From: Paenibacillus sp. LS1 | Lineage (GTDB): Bacteria; Bacillota; Bacilli; Paenibacillales; Paenibacillaceae | Assembly (NCBI RefSeq): GCF_026013365.1 | Contig: NZ_JAPDOE010000002.1 | Span: 434,001 to 498,000, forward strand | Reading direction: 5' to 3' | DNA: 64,000 bases | Shown: in pieces, positions 37,301 through 45,912 of the stretch | Position numbering within the stretch: position 1 is the first letter of the stretch | Layout of the letters: each line of letters starts with the position of its first letter | The notes under the pieces: generated by a model | The model's database searches: none | Seen by the model: the letters and a program-made list of their open reading frames with translations, nothing else | What the model was told of the DNA's origin: nothing | Made by a program: the position numbers and the translations under genes

Positions 37301-38005
37301 TTAAGCTCCGGCTTCCGGAAGCTTCAGTCGATCAAGTGCTGCAGATGCAGCCTGTTGTTCCGCTTCCTTTTTGGAACGCCCTGTACCTCTGCCAAGCCGT
37401 TCTTGACCCATATGGACCTCCGAGACAAACTCACGTTCATGGGCAGGTCCCCGTTCCTCAACGATACGGTATTCCAAAGCTCCCATATTGTGATGCTGAG
37501 TAAGTTCCTGCAGTTCCGTTTTGTAATCACTCATTTGCAGCTTGCTGCCCAGAACGATTAATGGGAAGACATGCTGGTCAAGAAATGTCCGAACAGGCGC
37601 AAGCCCCTGATCCAGATATAATGCACCAATGAAAGATTCAAACACATCTGCCAGCAGTGCCGGCCGTGTCCGTCCTCCAGTCAGTTCCTCACCTTTACCA
37701 AGAAGTACATACTGCCCAAAACCCAACGCTTCAGCAAATTTGACGAGGGAAGGCTCACAGACAATAGATGCCCGCAGCTTAGTTAATTCACCTTCCGGAC
37801 GGTTAGGATACAAATGATACAAGTATTCCGATACAGTCAGTTCCAGCACGGCATCGCCCAGAAACTCCAAACGCTCGTTGTCCTGATGCTGACTGAACCG
37901 GTGTTCGTTTACATAAGAAGCATGGGTAAACGCTTGTTTTAAAAGCTGCCTGTTGTCAAATTTGATTTGAAGTTTGTGTTGTAACTGCTTCAGATCTTCA
38001 CTCAA
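37301..38005 (-). CDS. rnc: Ribonuclease III
   Basis: About 234 residues. The endonuclease domain has the signature [20 protein letters not shown] with catalytic Glu/Asp, [20 protein letters not shown] and [12 protein letters not shown]; a C-terminal double-stranded RNA-binding domain ends [19 protein letters not shown]. The start chosen is TTG 38003-38005 ([11 protein letters not shown] follows), eight bases after AAGGGG; the longer frame runs back into fabF with no better site. fabF-rnc order matches other Paenibacillus-type fab operons. Confidence 0.93.
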   Translation of the reverse strand: MSEDLKQLQHKLQIKFDNRQLLKQAFTHASYVNEHRFSQHQDNERLEFLGDAVLELTVSEYLYHLYPNRPEGELTKLRASIVCEPSLVKFAEALGFGQYVLLGKGEELTGGRTRPALLADVFESFIGALYLDQGLAPVRTFLDQHVFPLIVLGSKLQMSDYKTELQELTQHHNMGALEYRIVEERGPAHEREFVSEVHMGQERLGRGTGRSKKEAEQQAASAALDRLKLPEAGA

Positions 38006-38018
38006 ACGAACTAGCCCC

Positions 38019-39257
38019 TTATGCTTCAAATTTTTTGAGAATAATGGTGGCATTGTGACCGCCGAATCCAAATGAATTGGACATGGCAATATTGACTTTG
38101 GTTTGACGTGGAACATTTGGTACATAATCCAGATCACATTCTGGGTCCTGATTTTCCAGGTTGATTGTTGGAGCCAGTGTCTGATGTGTCAGCGACAATC
38201 CACAGATAACCGCTTCTACACCACCAGCAGCGCCAAGCATGTGGCCCGTCATGGATTTAGTAGAACTCACTGCGAGCTTGTACGCATGGTCACCAAACGC
38301 CTTTTTGATCGCAAGCGTTTCGGATCTGTCGCCTACAGGCGTCGAAGTTCCGTGTGCATTGATGTAATCCACTTCTTCAGGCTCAATACCCGCATTGCGA
38401 AGTGCCATCTTCATGCAACGTGCTGCTCCATCCGGATCTGGTTCTGTCATGTGATGTGCATCGCCAGTCAGACCGTAACCGATCACTTCGCCATAAATAC
38501 GTGCACCACGTTTTTGAGCATGTTCCAGAGATTCCAGAATCAGAACGCCCGCGCCTTCGCCCATTACAAAACCATCACGTTCTGTATCAAAAGGACGGCT
38601 TGATTTCGCAGGATCGTCATTACGTGTTGACATTGCGCGCATCGCACAGAACCCTGCAAGACCCGTTGGTCTGATTGTTGCTTCCGCACCACCACAGATC
38701 ATGGCATCTGCATCACCATTGGCAATCAGCTTGAAGGAATCTCCGATGGAGTGTGTACCTGTTGCACAAGCGGTAACAACGTTAATGTTAGGCCCTTTGG
38801 CACCAAGAGAAATGGACATTTGGCCAGAAGCCATGTTCGAGATCATCATGGGAATGAAGAATGGACTTACCCGTTTTGGACCTTTTTGCAGCAATGCATT
38901 ATGTTGGTCCTCCCAAGTACCCAATCCACCAATACCTGATCCAATGGATACACCGAAACGCTCTGCATCAATGTTCTCGTTAATTTTCAGACCACTATCT
39001 TCAACGGCTTTGAAGCCGGCTGCTACAGCGAACTGAACAAAACGGTCCATTTTGCGAGCATCTTTGCGATCCATGTATTCTTCCGGGTTGAAATCCTTGA
39101 TTTCGGCTGCAATCTGCGTCGTGTATTCACTTACATCAAACGCCTCAATCTGAGAGATTCCGGACTTTCCTGCCATTAAACTGCCCCAGAACGTTTCCAA
39201 ATCTTTTCCGAGCGATGTCATTACGCCCATTCCGGTAATTACTACTCTTTGTTTCAA
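38019..39257 (-). CDS. fabF: 3-oxoacyl-ACP synthase II (FabF)
   Basis: A 412-residue condensing enzyme. Catalytic Cys is in [14 protein letters not shown], His residues in [11 protein letters not shown] and [10 protein letters not shown]. It elongates acyl-ACP with malonyl-ACP. In B. subtilis fabF lies elsewhere next to fabHA; here it is between acpP and rnc. The ATG has GAGGTGAGTCGG upstream. Confidence 0.97.
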   Translation of the reverse strand: MKQRVVITGMGVMTSLGKDLETFWGSLMAGKSGISQIEAFDVSEYTTQIAAEIKDFNPEEYMDRKDARKMDRFVQFAVAAGFKAVEDSGLKINENIDAERFGVSIGSGIGGLGTWEDQHNALLQKGPKRVSPFFIPMMISNMASGQMSISLGAKGPNINVVTACATGTHSIGDSFKLIANGDADAMICGGAEATIRPTGLAGFCAMRAMSTRNDDPAKSSRPFDTERDGFVMGEGAGVLILESLEHAQKRGARIYGEVIGYGLTGDAHHMTEPDPDGAARCMKMALRNAGIEPEEVDYINAHGTSTPVGDRSETLAIKKAFGDHAYKLAVSSTKSMTGHMLGAAGGVEAVICGLSLTHQTLAPTINLENQDPECDLDYVPNVPRQTKVNIAMSNSFGFGGHNATIILKKFEA

Positions 39258-39396
39258 ACCGACTCACCTCTATATCGACTGCATTACGCAAGTATTTTGT
39301 GGGAATATCCGCAAACAGGCATCTATTCAACCAAGATCGGAAGACCTGCTTGAGTAGAGCTGCTTGCGGAATGAGAAAAACCAATGAATGATGAGA

Positions 39397-39428
39397 AGTC
39401 CCGCCTGTTCGAAAACATGTGCGGGACT
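39397..39428 (-). promoter_or_regulatory. Intercistronic hairpin between acpP and fabF
   Basis: Perfect 8-bp arms AGTCCCGC / GCGGGACT around a 16-base loop, just after the acpP stop. It has only a weak pyrimidine tail, so it may attenuate or stabilise rather than fully terminate. High acpP demand relative to fabF would fit. Confidence 0.5.
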
Positions 39429-39437
39429 AAAATGACT

Positions 39438-39671
39438 TTAGGTATGAGATTGTATGTACTTAACAACTTCACCTACGGTCGTGATTTTTTCTGCATCTTC
39501 ATCAGAGATTTCCAAATCAAATTCATCTTCCAATTCCATGACCAATTCCACTACATCCAAAGAATCAGCACCCAAATCTTCTTTGAAAGATGCTTCAAGT
39601 GTAACTTCAGCTTCGTCTGCGCCTAAGCGGTCGACGACGATGCGTTTTACACGCTCCAATACATCGGACAT
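39438..39671 (-). CDS. acpP: Acyl carrier protein
   Basis: A 77-residue acidic ACP. The Ser that carries phosphopantetheine is in [19 protein letters not shown]. The ATG at 39671 is six bases after AAGGAGGTGA; a GTG nine bases earlier overlaps the ribosome site. It carries growing acyl chains between the Fab enzymes encoded around it. Confidence 0.98.
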   Translation of the reverse strand: MSDVLERVKRIVVDRLGADEAEVTLEASFKEDLGADSLDVVELVMELEDEFDLEISDEDAEKITTVGEVVKYIQSHT

Positions 39672-39823
39672 CCGGTTCACCTCCTTCTTTGGTATTATAC
39701 GAGAATCGCAGGCAAAATGCCATAGAAGACATATGCGGCTCCCGGCCGGGGAACCCGGCCTTTTTCCGGCATTTCGGATCGTCCAGCGCCTGTTCCCCGA
39801 CTATTGTTCAAGTCCGGGAAGAA

Positions 39824-40573
39824 TTACATGTACATGCCACCATCAACATGCAGTGTCTGCCCTGTCATATAAGACGAAGCCTGTGAAGCCAGGAAAGTGA
39901 CTACACCGGCGATTTCATCCGGCTGACCCAAACGAGATAACGGAATACCACTCAGCATACCGTCCACCAGCTCCTGGGACAACTCTTTTGTCATATCTGT
40001 CTCAATGAAACCTGGTGCAACACAGTTGACTGTGATTCCACGTGAAGCCAGTTCACGAGCGGATGCCTTCGTTAGACCAATGACTCCTGCTTTGGCAGCA
40101 ACATAGTTCGCTTGTCCAGCATTACCGAGCACACCTACAACCGAGGAGATATTGATAATTCTTCCCGACCGTTGTTTCATCATTGGACGTGTAACCGCCT
40201 TAAGGCAGTTAAACACACCTTTGAGATTGGTTTCAATAACCTGATCGAATTCTTCCTCTTTCATACGCATGATCAGATTATCACGGGTAATACCGGCATT
40301 GTTCACCAGAATATCAACGTTGCCCCATGCTTCAAGTGTAGCTTTGACCATTTGTTCAGCTTCATCCATCAGGCCAACATTGGCTTGAAGTGTAATTGCC
40401 TTGACTCCTTTGGCACGAATCGCTTCCGCCACTTCCTCAGCTGCCGCTTGACTACCCGCATAATTCACGGCTACGTTCGCTCCAGCCTCAGCCAGTGCCA
40501 GTGCAATACTGCGCCCAATGCCCCGGGATGCCCCGGTAACGAGTGCATTTTTACCTTCTAATGGTTTAGACAT
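39824..40573 (-). CDS. fabG: 3-oxoacyl-ACP reductase FabG
   Basis: A 249-residue short-chain dehydrogenase: NADP-binding [27 protein letters not shown], catalytic Ser-Tyr-Lys in [23 protein letters not shown], and C-terminal [15 protein letters not shown]. It reduces 3-oxoacyl-[14 protein letters not shown] was chosen as the start because AAAGGAGG is seven bases upstream. A 249-base gap with a dispersed repeat separates it from fabD. Confidence 0.97.
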   Translation of the reverse strand: MSKPLEGKNALVTGASRGIGRSIALALAEAGANVAVNYAGSQAAAEEVAEAIRAKGVKAITLQANVGLMDEAEQMVKATLEAWGNVDILVNNAGITRDNLIMRMKEEEFDQVIETNLKGVFNCLKAVTRPMMKQRSGRIINISSVVGVLGNAGQANYVAAKAGVIGLTKASARELASRGITVNCVAPGFIETDMTKELSQELVDGMLSGIPLSRLGQPDEIAGVVTFLASQASSYMTGQTLHVDGGMYM

Positions 40574-40631
40574 AATCATTCCTCCTTTCCCCAAATCTAT
40601 ATCAGTTCAACCAAAGAATGTTTACACTTGC

Positions 40632-40810
40632 CACTCCGATTACAGAATAAACTTCCGATCGCTGTTATCCCCAGATTTTTTTGATTCCCTTTTCTAAAGG
40701 GAAAATCCAGTGATAGCGTATGCTTCCGATGTAGCTTTCTTTCAGAAAGCTTTTAGGCGAACGCTCCGCTTCTTCAGTTTTTTTCTGTCCTCTCCGTTCT
40801 CGTGTAAAAA
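40632..40810 (-). repeat. Dispersed structured repeat, copy C (fabD-fabG gap)
   Basis: The fullest copy. Words shared with copy A include GATCGCTGTTATCCCC, GTGATAGCGTATGCTTCC, GATGTAGCTTTCTTTCAG and CTTCTTCAG; with copy B CAGATTTT, GATTCCCTT, AAGGGA and GTGTAAAA. Stems: CCCTTT/AAAGGG, AGCTTTCT/AGAAAGCT (40733-40751), and GCG-rich words GGCGAACGC. It lies inside the fab operon between fabD and fabG. Confidence 0.88.
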
Positions 40811-40822
40811 GTTTAGTTTAAC

Positions 40823-41764
40823 TCATATAACTCCTTCTAATTCACTTGCCGTTGCTTCGAGCGTTTCAAGACTGTTCACATTGTAGAGTTTAACGGTTTT
40901 ATCTGTTTTTTTAATCAAACCGGTCAATACACTGCCAGATCCAATCTCGATGAACGTATCCACACCTTGCTCAATAAGCCATGTCACACTGTCTTCCCAT
41001 AATACAGGAGAATAGACCTGAGCTGTTAACAAATCCTGAACTTGTCCATTCTCTGCAGGTCTTGCAGTCACATTAGCGACTACAGGGACCGTTGCCGGTG
41101 AGAACGTGACGGTTTTCAGTTTCTCTTCCAGCTTCTCAGCTGCACCCTTCATCAATGAAGAGTGGAACGGGCCGCTTACTTCAAGTAGAATGGCGCGTTT
41201 GCCGCCAGCTTCTTTCACTCGCTCCGCGACCGCAGCTACGCCTTCCTTCACACCAGAAACGACGATTTGTCCAGGACAATTGATATTGGCAAGTTCAACC
41301 GCATGACCACTCTCAGATACGTCACGGCAAAGCACCCCCAGCGCTTCCCGATCCGCACCCAACACAGCAGCCATCGCTCCTTGTCCACCCGGTACTGCCT
41401 GTTCCATATACTGACCACGCGCCCGTACAATGCTCACTGCATCAGCAAACGAAAGAACGCCTGCTGCCACCAGTGCACTGTATTCTCCCAGACTGTGTCC
41501 AGCCGTATAGTCAGGCTGAATTCCTTTTTCTTTGAAAGCTTCAAGCAAGGCAATACTTGCTGTCAACAGAGCCGGTTGTGTATTTGATGTCTGTTTCAAC
41601 TCGGTCTCCGGTCCTTCAAATACAAGATTGCTCAGCGAGAAACCTAATGTTTCATCCGCTGTACGAAAAATTTCGGTTGCCGCAGGCACGGACTCATACG
41701 CGTCCTTCGCCATACCTACAGCCTGTGATCCCTGACCGGGAAATACAAATGCTATTTTACCCAT
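40823..41764 (-). CDS. fabD: Malonyl-CoA:ACP transacylase FabD
   Basis: A 313-residue acyltransferase. Oxyanion-hole motif FPGQGSQAVGMA, nucleophile Ser in GHSLGEYSALVAAG, active-site Arg in RGQYMEQAVP and His in SGPFHSSLM. It loads malonate on ACP. The ATG of MGKIAFVFPG is nine bases after GGGAG; an ATG three codons earlier directly abuts it. Confidence 0.96.
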   Translation of the reverse strand: MGKIAFVFPGQGSQAVGMAKDAYESVPAATEIFRTADETLGFSLSNLVFEGPETELKQTSNTQPALLTASIALLEAFKEKGIQPDYTAGHSLGEYSALVAAGVLSFADAVSIVRARGQYMEQAVPGGQGAMAAVLGADREALGVLCRDVSESGHAVELANINCPGQIVVSGVKEGVAAVAERVKEAGGKRAILLEVSGPFHSSLMKGAAEKLEEKLKTVTFSPATVPVVANVTARPAENGQVQDLLTAQVYSPVLWEDSVTWLIEQGVDTFIEIGSGSVLTGLIKKTDKTVKLYNVNSLETLEATASELEGVI

Positions 41765-41789
41765 CCCATTCATCTCCCAGCTCTCTAGT

Positions 41790-42779
41790 TTACCAAACGA
41801 GTACGGATGCGCCCCATGTCAAACCGCCACCAAATCCAACCATCAGAACGGTATCTCCGGCTTTCATGCGACCTTCCTCGGCTGCTTCTACCAAAGCTAG
41901 TGGAATGGAAGCAGCCGATGTGTTTGCATACTTATCCACATTGACTACAACCTTCTCTTCAGGAAGTTCAAGTCGTTGCATCGCAGATTGGATAATCCGA
42001 ATATTTGCTTGGTGAGGAACAAACAGATCCACATCCGTGCGCTCCATACCAGCTTTACGCAATACCTCAATGGTAGCCGTACCCATGACACGTACTGCAA
42101 ACTTGAATACTTCACGACCATTCATGTAGATGTAATGCTTTTTATTTTCAACGGTCTCTGCAGTCGCAGGCAAACGGGAACCGCCGCCTTCCATCTGAAG
42201 AAGACTACCGCCAGCACCTTCGGCGCCAAGATCAAATGCTTTGAATCCACGGCCTTCCGGAACTTCACCAACGACCACTGCGCCTGCTCCATCACCAAAG
42301 AGGACACATGTGTTGCGGTCTGTATAATCCGTAATACGAGACAAGCAGTCCGCACCAATAACAAGTGCATTGTTGTACATGCCGCTTTGGATGAAGCTCG
42401 TAGCACTCGCCAAACCATATACAAATCCGGAACATGCAGCCGACAAATCAAATGCCGCCGCACCTTTTGCACCCAGTTTGTCCTGCAAGATGCAGGCTGT
42501 CGATGGGAACGAAGAATCCGGAGTAATGGTTGCAACAATAATCAGATCAAGATCACTGCCTGTCATGCCTGCAGATTCAAGGGCTTTAATAGCCGCTTCA
42601 TATGCCAGATCGGAAGTTGCCTGATCGGGTGCAGCAATATGACGCTCTTTGATTCCTGTACGACTGACGATCCACTCGTCATTGGTATCGACCATTTTCT
42701 CCAGGTCGCTATTCGTCAAAATTTTCTCAGGCACATATTTCCCTGTACCAATAATCCCTACTGGGCGCAAATTATTCAT
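41790..42779 (-). CDS. fabH: 3-oxoacyl-ACP synthase III (FabH)
   Basis: A 329-residue initiating condensing enzyme. Catalytic Cys in DLSAACSGFVYGLA, His in FVPHQANIRII and Asn in VDKYANTSAASIPLA; C-terminal GFGGGLTWGASVL. It condenses acetyl- or branched acyl-CoA with malonyl-ACP, setting fatty acid starter type (branched chains in Paenibacillus). ATG 42777-42779 is used here; a GTG four codons earlier overlaps the plsX stop and has no spacing to a ribosome site. Confidence 0.95.
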   Translation of the reverse strand: MNNLRPVGIIGTGKYVPEKILTNSDLEKMVDTNDEWIVSRTGIKERHIAAPDQATSDLAYEAAIKALESAGMTGSDLDLIIVATITPDSSFPSTACILQDKLGAKGAAAFDLSAACSGFVYGLASATSFIQSGMYNNALVIGADCLSRITDYTDRNTCVLFGDGAGAVVVGEVPEGRGFKAFDLGAEGAGGSLLQMEGGGSRLPATAETVENKKHYIYMNGREVFKFAVRVMGTATIEVLRKAGMERTDVDLFVPHQANIRIIQSAMQRLELPEEKVVVNVDKYANTSAASIPLALVEAAEEGRMKAGDTVLMVGFGGGLTWGASVLVW

Positions 42780-42787
42780 GTCGTCAC

Positions 42788-43783
42788 TCACTTCCCGCTA
42801 ATTTCCTTAGATATGCTCTCTACCAGCTGATTCTGCACAGCAATCCGAGCTTGGCGTACAGCATTTTTGATGGCATTGCCATCAGCAGATCCATGACTTT
42901 TCACAACCAGTCTACTCAAACCGAGGAGCGGCGCTCCGCCATGCTCCGTATAATCCAGCTTCCGTTTCAACCCACGTAGCTCAGGCATCAGTACAGCCGC
43001 AGCCAGTTTACTTTTGAGTGAAGAGGAGAATTGTTCCTTAAGCAAGGCGAAAATGGCACCTGCTGTGCCTTCCAGCGATTTCAGCAGTATATTTCCTGCA
43101 AAACCGTCACATACAAGCACATCACAAGCACCGGTCAGCACATCACGTGCCTCTACATTACCAACAAAGCGAATTGGGAGTTGCTCCAGTAAGGGATATG
43201 CATGTTTGGTCAACTCATTTCCCTTGCCTGGTTCTGTTCCTACATTGAGCAATCCCACTCTTGGGGATTCTATGCCCTGTACTTTCTGCCGATACAAACT
43301 GCCCATCAGGCCATATTGTGCAAGATGCTCCGGTTTGGCATCCATATTCGCTCCGAGATCAAGGGCAAGTACACCCACATCATCAATCGTTGGAATCATG
43401 GGTGCAAGCGCTGGGCGTTCAATGCCTTCCATGCGACCTACAACAAGCAAACCCGCTGTCATGAGCGCTCCGGTATTACCCGCCGAAATCATCGCGTCCG
43501 CTTCGCCCTCTTTCAACATGCGGCCAGCTACCACCATGGAGGCATCCTTCTTGCGACGTACTGCTTTAACGGGTTCATCATCCGAACCAATAACTTCGGA
43601 AGCATGCCGAACCGTCAGATTGGCAGGTCTCACACCTGACTGACTCAAAAGAGGCTCCAGCTTGGCTTCATCGCCGATCAGGACGATCTGTGTATCCGCC
43701 CATTCCGTGGCTGCGGCAATCGCACCTTCTACCGTTGATGCAGGTGCATTGTCGCCTCCCATGGCATCAATGACGATTTTCAT
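42788..43783 (-). CDS. plsX: Phosphate acyltransferase PlsX
   Basis: A 331-residue enzyme: MKIVIDAMGGDNAPASTVEGA, then VRRKKDASMVVAGRMLKEGEADAMISAGNTGALM and DGFAGNILLKSLEGTA. It converts acyl-ACP to acyl-phosphate for PlsY in phospholipid synthesis. Its ATG overlaps the fapR stop by four bases, so the repressor and PlsX are translationally coupled. Confidence 0.97.
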   Translation of the reverse strand: MKIVIDAMGGDNAPASTVEGAIAAATEWADTQIVLIGDEAKLEPLLSQSGVRPANLTVRHASEVIGSDDEPVKAVRRKKDASMVVAGRMLKEGEADAMISAGNTGALMTAGLLVVGRMEGIERPALAPMIPTIDDVGVLALDLGANMDAKPEHLAQYGLMGSLYRQKVQGIESPRVGLLNVGTEPGKGNELTKHAYPLLEQLPIRFVGNVEARDVLTGACDVLVCDGFAGNILLKSLEGTAGAIFALLKEQFSSSLKSKLAAAVLMPELRGLKRKLDYTEHGGAPLLGLSRLVVKSHGSADGNAIKNAVRQARIAVQNQLVESISKEISGK

Positions 43784-44382
43784 TCCAAATGACCTCCTTC
43801 TTCGCTGTCTTCTCCACCTGAATGGTAGATTACAAAGTTGCCTTGAAACACCATTTCTTCACCTACATAAGTGAACACTTCCACTTTGGCTTTGCCCTTT
43901 TGACCTGGGATCGATCGCACATAAGCCTTTGCAATACATTTTTCCCCCAAATGAACCGAACGGACAAAGCGAATATCTGCTGATGCAGTCAACGCAATCT
44001 CGTCATTAATAATTGCTACAGCCAAGGAGTTGGCCTGCGCAAAGACATAGTGTCCACGTGCAATACCTGTTCTGGAAAATACGTGTTCTTCCTTAATCTC
44101 AAACAAGGAAATCCCGCTCTTGTCCAGCTGCAAATCCACAATATCACCGATAATCTCATGCAGGGGCAGCGAGCGTACCTGATCATACGAGCGCTCTGCC
44201 ATCAGTTTCATCCGCTCTCGAAGTTCGGGTATTCCAAGTTCCAACCTGTCGAGACGAATCGTCTGAATACTCACCTTCAATTGGCGCGTAAGTTCCTGAT
44301 CCGTCACAAACGGGTTTTCTTCTATCATTTTGGTTAACTGCTGTTGCCTCTGTCTCTTCGGTACACGTTCGATGCCTGACAC
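43780..44382 (-). CDS. fapR: FapR, malonyl-CoA-responsive repressor of lipid synthesis
   Basis: A 200-residue regulator. An N-terminal DeoR-like helix-turn-helix (VTDQELTRQLKVSIQTIRLDRLELGIPELRER) is joined to a hot-dog domain (HVFSRTGIARGHYVFAQANSLA, ADIRFVRSVHLGEKC) that binds malonyl-CoA. Start is GTG 44380-44382. It represses the fap regulon until malonyl-CoA accumulates. A clear FapR operator lies in its own promoter, so it is autoregulated with plsX-fabHDG-acpP. Confidence 0.96.
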   Translation of the reverse strand: MSGIERVPKRQRQQQLTKMIEENPFVTDQELTRQLKVSIQTIRLDRLELGIPELRERMKLMAERSYDQVRSLPLHEIIGDIVDLQLDKSGISLFEIKEEHVFSRTGIARGHYVFAQANSLAVAIINDEIALTASADIRFVRSVHLGEKCIAKAYVRSIPGQKGKAKVEVFTYVGEEMVFQGNFVIYHSGGEDSEEGGHLE

Positions 44383-44458
44383 CCCCCGCTGTATCGTTTA
44401 CGGAACCGTCCCATACGGCCAGTTCAACCATTCGTTCCTGTTGCTTCTATAGTTGCAT

Positions 44459-44473
44459 CCCTGGTCACCAGGG
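44459..44473 (-). repeat. Short palindrome in fapR leader
   Basis: CCCTGGT and ACCAGGG are perfect 7-base arms around one base, in the untranslated leader between the FapR operator and fapR. Role unknown. Confidence 0.4.
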
Positions 44474-44518
44474 TCGTTCTCAAACGGATCATGGTTCATC
44501 TATATGTAACGCCAAATC

Positions 44519-44562
44519 TTAGAACCTGGTACTAAACTATAGTATATCTCATCCCGTGTCAA
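44519..44562 (-). promoter_or_regulatory. fapR promoter with FapR operator
   Basis: TTAGAACCTGGTACTAA (44519-44535) is a 17-bp near-perfect inverted repeat matching the known FapR box TTAGTACCT-N2-TACTAA type. On the minus strand a TTGACA box (44557-44562) and a TATAGT box (44536-44541, spacing 15) place the operator at the transcription start, as in B. subtilis. Confidence 0.85.
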
Positions 44563-44651
44563 AAAGAAAGGCTGGCCTAACAAAAACAATCCACCCTTGT
44601 GGCACACGGATTTCATGCCTGTTAACTCACTCTACCGATACCCTCTAACCC

Positions 44652-44689
44652 CAAAAAAAGTAGCACCTCATCGAAATGAAGTGCTACTT
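44652..44689 (-). terminator. Terminator of ylbN-rpmF
   Basis: AAGTAGCACTTCAT pairs with ATGAGGTGCTACTT around a TCG-type loop, followed by seven T on the minus strand, 12 bases after rpmF. Confidence 0.92.
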
Positions 44690-44701
44690 AATGTCCAGCT
44701 A

Positions 44702-44875
44702 TTATTGAGAGATGATCTCTCTTGCTTTGTACGTTCCGCACACTTTGCACACGTGGTGACTAAGTTTAAGTTCGCCACATTGTTCACATTTCACCATGCC
44801 CGGTACAGCCAATTTAAAGTGAGTGCGACGTTTGTCGCGACGCGTCTTGGACGTTCTCCGTTGAGGTACTGCCAT
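44702..44875 (-). CDS. rpmF: 50S ribosomal protein L32 (zinc-binding form)
   Basis: A 57-residue L32: [20 protein letters not shown] and a four-cysteine zinc site CEQC...CKVC. The start at 44875 is fixed by AAGGAGGTG; three extra in-frame codons upstream are unlikely. It follows ylbN. Confidence 0.98.
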   Translation of the reverse strand: MAVPQRRTSKTRRDKRRTHFKLAVPGMVKCEQCGELKLSHHVCKVCGTYKAREIISQ

Positions 44876-44942
44876 TATTCCCACCTCCTTATCAAAATCA
44901 ACCTTTGCAGGTAGTCTTAAAATGTTCGATTTTCAATCATGC

Positions 44943-45449
44943 TCATTTAAAAAAATCCTTGAGCCCTGCAAGCCGCGGATCGATAACCTGGTTATCACAA
45001 CCGCAGTCACCTTCGTTCAGCTCATGGCCACACTTGGGGCATAACCCTTTGCATGTATCGCTACATAGCGGTATAAACGGAAGATCCAGCAGAAAAGCTT
45101 CCTCGGCATAACCCTTCAGATCAACGCTATCTCCATCCACATAGAGCGTATCATCGTCTTCGTGTAAATCCTCTGGCTGTTTTCCCTGCTTGAATTGCTC
45201 ATGAAAATCAATATGAAAATGTTCATTAATTGGCTTAAGACAACGGGAGCACAACATGTCCACTCCTACGGTCAGCTTGCCATGAACATCCACAACGTCA
45301 CCTTCTCTGAATTCTGCAGATAAGTCCGCAGTCAGCGGGGTAACGGCTGTGATATCTTGTCGGTTAGAAACCAGTTCCTTGATATCCCACTGTTCGTCAA
45401 ACTTCAGGGGACCATCACTGGTAGCCACTTTGCGAAATGGCATTAACAT
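44943..45449 (-). CDS. YceD/DUF177 family protein (YlbN)
   Basis: About 168 residues. The conserved core is GVDMLCSRCLKPINEHFHIDF, with DSVDLKGYAEEAFLLDLPFIPLC and a C-terminal CPKCGHELNEGDCGC then DPRLAGLKDFFK. The four C-terminal cysteines suggest a metal site not found in B. subtilis YlbN. The family is linked to 23S rRNA accumulation and sits upstream of rpmF in nearly all bacteria. Start MLMPFRKVATSD is chosen for GGAG eight bases upstream; the frame is open 23 codons further. Confidence 0.9.
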   Translation of the reverse strand: MLMPFRKVATSDGPLKFDEQWDIKELVSNRQDITAVTPLTADLSAEFREGDVVDVHGKLTVGVDMLCSRCLKPINEHFHIDFHEQFKQGKQPEDLHEDDDTLYVDGDSVDLKGYAEEAFLLDLPFIPLCSDTCKGLCPKCGHELNEGDCGCDNQVIDPRLAGLKDFFK

Positions 45450-45790
45450 TTCCATCACTCCAAACGAAACCAATTTCATAATTCGTATCAAACGTATCAC
45501 GACAGTTATACAGGTCAAGCCTGCTTTTGTAAAGCAATAAATCCTGACTGTATGTATTCTGACGAATCTTCGTTAAAAGTATTATGAAATTGACTTAACA
45601 AACAAAAATCATTATACCGATTTTTCAAGACGTTTGTCAACACTTTTAACTTTACACCCTATTTTAAAACCAATGGCTCAGAACCATTTACTCCATCTGG
45701 TCTATTATAGACTCACTTCAAGATAAACTACAAGTCGTCATTTTAATTGTAGTTCCTTGCAAATAGCGGTCACATTTCGTTAACGTTTAG

Positions 45791-45833
45791 TGTGATCTAT
45801 GTCACACAGACCCACTTGTCCCCTATCTATACT
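45791..45833 (+). promoter_or_regulatory. Fnr-type operator and promoter of hmp
   Basis: TGTGATCTATGTCACA (45791-45806) is a perfect TGTGA-N6-TCACA palindrome, the Bacillus Fnr consensus. A TATACT -10 box lies at 45828-45833; a start near 45840 puts the operator centre at about -41.5, the class II activator position. This predicts oxygen-limitation induction of hmp. Confidence 0.75.
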
Positions 45834-45912
45834 TGCTATAAACCGAAGCACGATCAGCTCCATGACCGATTGTTTATCCAACTATATCATATTATATTGG
45901 GAGGGAAAATGT

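Noticed and set aside
39740..39770. GC-rich hairpin between acpP and fabG as a terminator
   Set aside because: The T-run is on the plus strand side, while all genes here are read on the minus strand; at most a minor structure.
44183..44431. 82-codon minus-strand frame overlapping fapR
   Set aside because: Out of frame with fapR, which is clearly the coding frame by homology; composition is that of a shadow frame.
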